A DNA stretch of 17,479 bases, from contig CAMLMM010000041.1 in assembly GCA_946481105.1 (NCBI GenBank), positions 1 to 17,479 on the forward strand, written 5' to 3'. This DNA comes from an uncultured Alphaproteobacteria bacterium (GTDB lineage Bacteria; Pseudomonadota; Alphaproteobacteria; Micavibrionales; Micavibrionaceae). Positions 14,763 through 17,479 of this stretch are shown one piece after another (within the stretch, counting starts at the first letter, position 1; each line of letters starts with the position of its first letter). The notes under the pieces were generated by a model. It was not told where the DNA came from. It did no database searches and worked only from the letters and a program-made list of their open reading frames with translations. The position numbers and the translations under genes are program-made.

Positions 14763-15358
14763 ATATAAAGAAATTTTCGATATTATCCCTGACCTTGATG
14801 GCCGTGGTCCCGGTATCCGCAGTGGCAAAAGATAAAACGGACGGTAAAAGCGGTGACCTTGCGGTTGAAAAAGTTATCTGCAGCCGTTCATATATGAAAG
14901 CCGATCCGGCCGCAGCCAATTATAAACCCGGGGTTGACGTTAATGGCAATTCCGTTGCCGGGGCCGATTTGAATGATCAATCCGCCATGGTTCCTACCTA
15001 TCTGGAAATGCCTTTGACGATTGATTTGGCCAGCAAGCTGCAGGCCACCACGTCGGAAATAGAATTAAAACCATCTATGGGTAAGCTGAAACTTTATCAA
15101 AGTGGCAAGATTGAGTTCAATGGTCAGGATATCACTTCAAATATTGCCAGTGTTTGTGGGGAGCCCCTGTCAAAATTTAAAGTTAAGCAGGAAACCGGAC
15201 CTAAATTCCCGGTGATGGAAAAATTTGAGCCCGCATCCGGGTCTGTTGCTCCATCAACAACAGGACCGGAACCGCGACCGATGATCGATCTTCAGCAGGC
15301 AACACAGAATACGAATTCAGATATAATGAATTTCGATGTGAATGCGGTTGCTCAATAG
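14759..15358 (+). CDS. Predicted exported protein of unknown function
   Basis: I do not recognise a named family. The 199-residue protein begins with a typical signal peptide: MNIKKF, a hydrophobic core ILSLTLMAVVPVS, and a likely cleavage after AVA at residue 23. The mature part has two cysteines, Cys41 (VICSR) and Cys133 (SVCGE), which could form a disulfide in the periplasm. In between is a NYKPGVDVNGNSVAGADLN stretch and a hydrophobic-polar alternation typical of beta structure (about 80-135). The last 50 residues are proline-, asparagine- and glutamine-rich and probably disordered. It starts within the stop of the DUF1467 gene and precedes proS, so it is expressed with housekeeping genes. 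A periplasmic or cell-surface role is inferred, not shown. Confidence 0.8.
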   Translation: MNIKKFSILSLTLMAVVPVSAVAKDKTDGKSGDLAVEKVICSRSYMKADPAAANYKPGVDVNGNSVAGADLNDQSAMVPTYLEMPLTIDLASKLQATTSEIELKPSMGKLKLYQSGKIEFNGQDITSNIASVCGEPLSKFKVKQETGPKFPVMEKFEPASGSVAPSTTGPEPRPMIDLQQATQNTNSDIMNFDVNAVAQ

Positions 15359-15386
15359 CCAGGACTTAACGTTATAAGGAATGATA

Positions 15387-16868
15387 ATGTCACAAACTGC
15401 CCAGGCGGCTAAGGTAGTCGCAGCTAAAACAGCCATTACCCCTACACGTGCGGAAAATTTCCCGGAATGGTATCAGGAGGTTGTCAAGGCAGCTGATCTG
15501 GCTGAAAATTCACCTGTTCGCGGTTGCATGGTGATCAAACCCTACGGTTATGCTTTGTGGGAAAATGTTCAACGTGCACTGGATGATGGGATTAAGGCTG
15601 TCGGCGTACAGAATGCTTATTTCCCACTGCTCATTCCGTTGAGTTTCATCTCACGTGAAGCAGAGCATGTTGATGGGTTTGCCAAAGAATGCGCAGTTGT
15701 TACACATCATCGCCTGGAAAAAGGCCCAGATGGCAAACTTGTTCCGTCAAAAGATGCTGAACTGGAAGAGCCGTTTGTTATTCGCCCTACATCGGAAACG
15801 ATTATTGGTGACTCCATGTCGAAGTGGGTAAAGTCATACCGTGATCTCCCATTGTTGTTGAACCAGTGGTGCAATGTTATGCGTTGGGAGATGCGGACGC
15901 GCATGTTCCTGCGTACATCCGAATTCCTGTGGCAGGAAGGGCATAATGCCTTTGAAACCGCTGATCAGGCGGATACGGATGCGCGTAAGATGCTCGACGT
16001 TTATAATGATGTGTATGAAAACTTCATGGCCATACCGGGCTTTAAGGGTGAAAAAACAGCCGATGAACGTTTTCCGGGTGCATTGCGCAGTTATACAATT
16101 GAAGCGATGATGCAGGATGGAAAAGCGCTGCAGGCGTGTACATCCCATAACCTGGGGCAGAACTTCGCCCATAGTTGTAATATCAAGTTCCAGGGACGTG
16201 ACGGGCAGGAGCATTACGCTCATACAACTTCGTGGGGATTCTCTACACGCTCCATCGGCGGTCTTATCATGACACATAGCGATGATGATGGCTTGATCGT
16301 TCCTCCGCGTATCGCGCCTCAGCAGGTTATGATCCTGCCAATCACGAAGGATGACGGCAGTGCTGGGGCTGTGGTTGATTTTTGTGAAAAAATTGCCGCC
16401 GACCTGCGTAAAATAGGTGTACGGGTTGCCGTTGATACAACCGACCGCCGATCACCGGATAAAATGTGGGGAGCTATCAAGCGGGGCATTCCTTTGCGCG
16501 TTGAAGTCGGCGCGCGGGAAATGGAACAGGGTATGCTCACCCATACGCGCCGTGATATCGGTCGTGATTCCAAAACCACGTGTTCGGTTGCAGAGTTTTT
16601 GGGGAATGTACGCACTATTCTCGATGCAATTCATCAAAACATGTTTGATAAGGTCAAACGCGAGAGCCGTGCCCGTGTACAGAACGCAGCGACACTAGAT
16701 CAGGTAAAGCAATTCTTTACCGGTGATCAGCTAGGTTTTGTCCGTATGCCAGTTGAAATACTTGATAATGCTGATTATCAAGCGTTCAAGAAAGATAACA
16801 GCTTGTCTTCCCGTTGCCTGCCGTTTGAAGATGAAGGCCGCATGGTATTGATTGGCAAGTCATATTGA
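15387..16868 (+). CDS. proS: Prolyl-tRNA synthetase, archaeal/eukaryotic-like type
   Basis: ProRS charges tRNA-Pro with proline. It is a class II synthetase. Motif 2 includes RMFLRTSEFLWQEGH (about 172-186) and motif 3 contains GGLIMTHSDDDGL (about 291-303), followed by VPPRIAP and an anticodon-binding domain. The 493-residue length, the HTTSWGFSTR segment, the absence of the bacterial editing insertion and the C-terminal tyrosine (GKSY) all indicate the archaeal/eukaryotic-like type. Most alphaproteobacteria have a shorter bacterial-type enzyme. I chose the ATG at 15387 because AAGGA is six bases upstream; the ATG at 15381 abuts that site. Its location before lolC/E is the usual alphaproteobacterial position for proS. 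Confidence 0.95.
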   Translation: MSQTAQAAKVVAAKTAITPTRAENFPEWYQEVVKAADLAENSPVRGCMVIKPYGYALWENVQRALDDGIKAVGVQNAYFPLLIPLSFISREAEHVDGFAKECAVVTHHRLEKGPDGKLVPSKDAELEEPFVIRPTSETIIGDSMSKWVKSYRDLPLLLNQWCNVMRWEMRTRMFLRTSEFLWQEGHNAFETADQADTDARKMLDVYNDVYENFMAIPGFKGEKTADERFPGALRSYTIEAMMQDGKALQACTSHNLGQNFAHSCNIKFQGRDGQEHYAHTTSWGFSTRSIGGLIMTHSDDDGLIVPPRIAPQQVMILPITKDDGSAGAVVDFCEKIAADLRKIGVRVAVDTTDRRSPDKMWGAIKRGIPLRVEVGAREMEQGMLTHTRRDIGRDSKTTCSVAEFLGNVRTILDAIHQNMFDKVKRESRARVQNAATLDQVKQFFTGDQLGFVRMPVEILDNADYQAFKKDNSLSSRCLPFEDEGRMVLIGKSY

Positions 16869-16877
16869 TTGTTAGAT

Positions 16878-17405
16878 ATGCATTACAATATCGTTCTGCG
16901 GCCAGACGACAACACCCAGCAAGTAGCTACGGCATTTGCGCAAAGTGTTTTTGCTGCGGTTGCTGATGGTTATTGCTTGTCTGATAGTGTCTTTCCCCAT
17001 ATTACTCTGACGCAGTTTCAGGCGGATGATGCAGACTTGTACGAGCAAATCAAAAATGGTGTGCCATCTATTTTCCAAGGTGCCGTTCAAGGCGTTACGT
17101 TCACCGCGCCATACGAGCGCAAGTCCACTCAAGAAGGCTGTATCTGGGTTGGCCTGAATATTAGCATGGATAAAACCGTGAGTCATATACAGGCGCAGTG
17201 CCATGACTTGTTGGCGCGCTATGGTCTATTTCCACGAAATGAAAGTCTTTCCAGCTATTGGCCGCATATGACTTTTTGCCGTATAAGGGAAGATAGTCCA
17301 TTGCCTTTATATCGCGTTCCTGATTATTTTATGCAGAAGGAACCCGTTGGAATATGGCGGCTTGCAGTAGGCCGTTCAGACGCTAACGGCCAGTTTTTTG
17401 GATAG
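16878..17405 (+). CDS. 2H phosphoesterase (LigT/2'-5' RNA ligase-like) protein
   Basis: The 175-residue protein has the two HxT motifs that define the 2H superfamily: PHITL (His41, Thr43) and PHMTF (His130, Thr132), about 90 residues apart. Members hydrolyse or form 2'-5' or cyclic phosphodiester bonds in RNA or nucleotides; the substrate here cannot be told. The ATG at 16878 begins at the first beta strand (M-H-Y-N-I-V-L). A TTG at 16869, directly after the proS stop, is the alternative and adds three residues. Neither has a clear SD, so translation may be coupled to proS. The gene lies between proS and lolC/E, a place where I would usually expect no gene. Confidence 0.75.
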   Translation: MHYNIVLRPDDNTQQVATAFAQSVFAAVADGYCLSDSVFPHITLTQFQADDADLYEQIKNGVPSIFQGAVQGVTFTAPYERKSTQEGCIWVGLNISMDKTVSHIQAQCHDLLARYGLFPRNESLSSYWPHMTFCRIREDSPLPLYRVPDYFMQKEPVGIWRLAVGRSDANGQFFG

Positions 17406-17415
17406 GTTTTAATTT

Positions 17416-17479
17416 ATGTATTCGCCGTTTGAAATGATGGTCGCGTTCCGGTACCTGCGGGCACGCAAGGCTGAAGGAT
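17416..17479 (+). CDS. Lipoprotein-releasing system permease LolC/LolE (partial, cut by window edge)
   Basis: Only 21 codons are present: MYSPFEMMVAFRYLRARKAEG. This matches the start of LolC/LolE proteins (F-E-x-M-V-A-x-R-Y-L-R-A-R-x-x-E-G), the inner-membrane permease of the LolCDE complex that releases lipoproteins toward the outer membrane. A lolC/E gene after proS is typical in alphaproteobacteria, which supports the call. The remainder lies past the right edge. Confidence 0.8.
   Translation, partial: MYSPFEMMVAFRYLRARKAEG

Noticed and set aside
1..17479. CRISPR array, prophage, insertion sequence or defence cassette
   Set aside because: No regularly spaced repeats, transposase, integrase, phage or nuclease-effector genes were found. 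Apart from the oddities listed, the content is respiratory and housekeeping.

Overview
The window looks like a piece of an alphaproteobacterial chromosome of moderate GC, roughly 50% by eye. The protein sequences of NuoA, NuoB, NuoC, NuoD and NuoJ-N, and the gene order nuoN - birA - coaX - rnj - DUF1467 - proS - lolC/E, are the ones familiar from alphaproteobacteria. I cannot name the genus. The lineage is probably not a well-studied one, because ProRS is of the archaeal/eukaryotic-like type and the nuo cluster is incomplete.

Layout. (1) Positions 1-1316, minus strand: an ABC-2 type exporter, with an ATPase gene followed by its permease gene, which runs off the left edge. (2) 1408-1484, plus strand: tRNA-Asp(GTC), divergent from the ABC genes, with apparently overlapping divergent promoters. 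(3) 1732-4596: nuoABCD, the start of the respiratory complex I (NADH:quinone oxidoreductase) cluster. (4) 4604-5108: a perfect 13-bp inverted repeat and a small NUDIX hydrolase gene, where nuoEFGHI would be expected. (5) 5229-11275: nuoJKLMN, the proton-pumping membrane arm. (6) 11283-14488: birA (biotin-protein ligase), coaX (type III pantothenate kinase, interrupted by an in-frame TAG) and rnj (ribonuclease J). (7) 14496-15358: a DUF1467 membrane protein and an unrecognised exported protein. (8) 15387-17405: proS and a 2H-phosphoesterase (LigT-like) protein. (9) 17416-end: the first codons of a LolC/LolE lipoprotein-release permease.

How the genes work together. The plus-strand genes from nuoA to lolC/E are tightly packed, often with overlapping stop and start codons, and probably form one or a few long transcripts. 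Complex I subunits encoded here supply the quinone-site module (NuoB, C, D) and most of the membrane arm (NuoA, J, K, L, M, N). The NADH-oxidising module (NuoE, F, G) and the linking subunits NuoH and NuoI are not in the window. A working enzyme therefore needs them encoded elsewhere. The downstream block is housekeeping: biotinylation, CoA synthesis, RNA processing, translation and lipoprotein sorting.

I see no phage, transposon, CRISPR array or obvious novel defence system. The most notable signals are the nonsense codon in coaX, the missing nuoEFGHI block replaced by a NUDIX gene behind a strong hairpin, the archaeal-like ProRS, and a charged insertion in NuoL.
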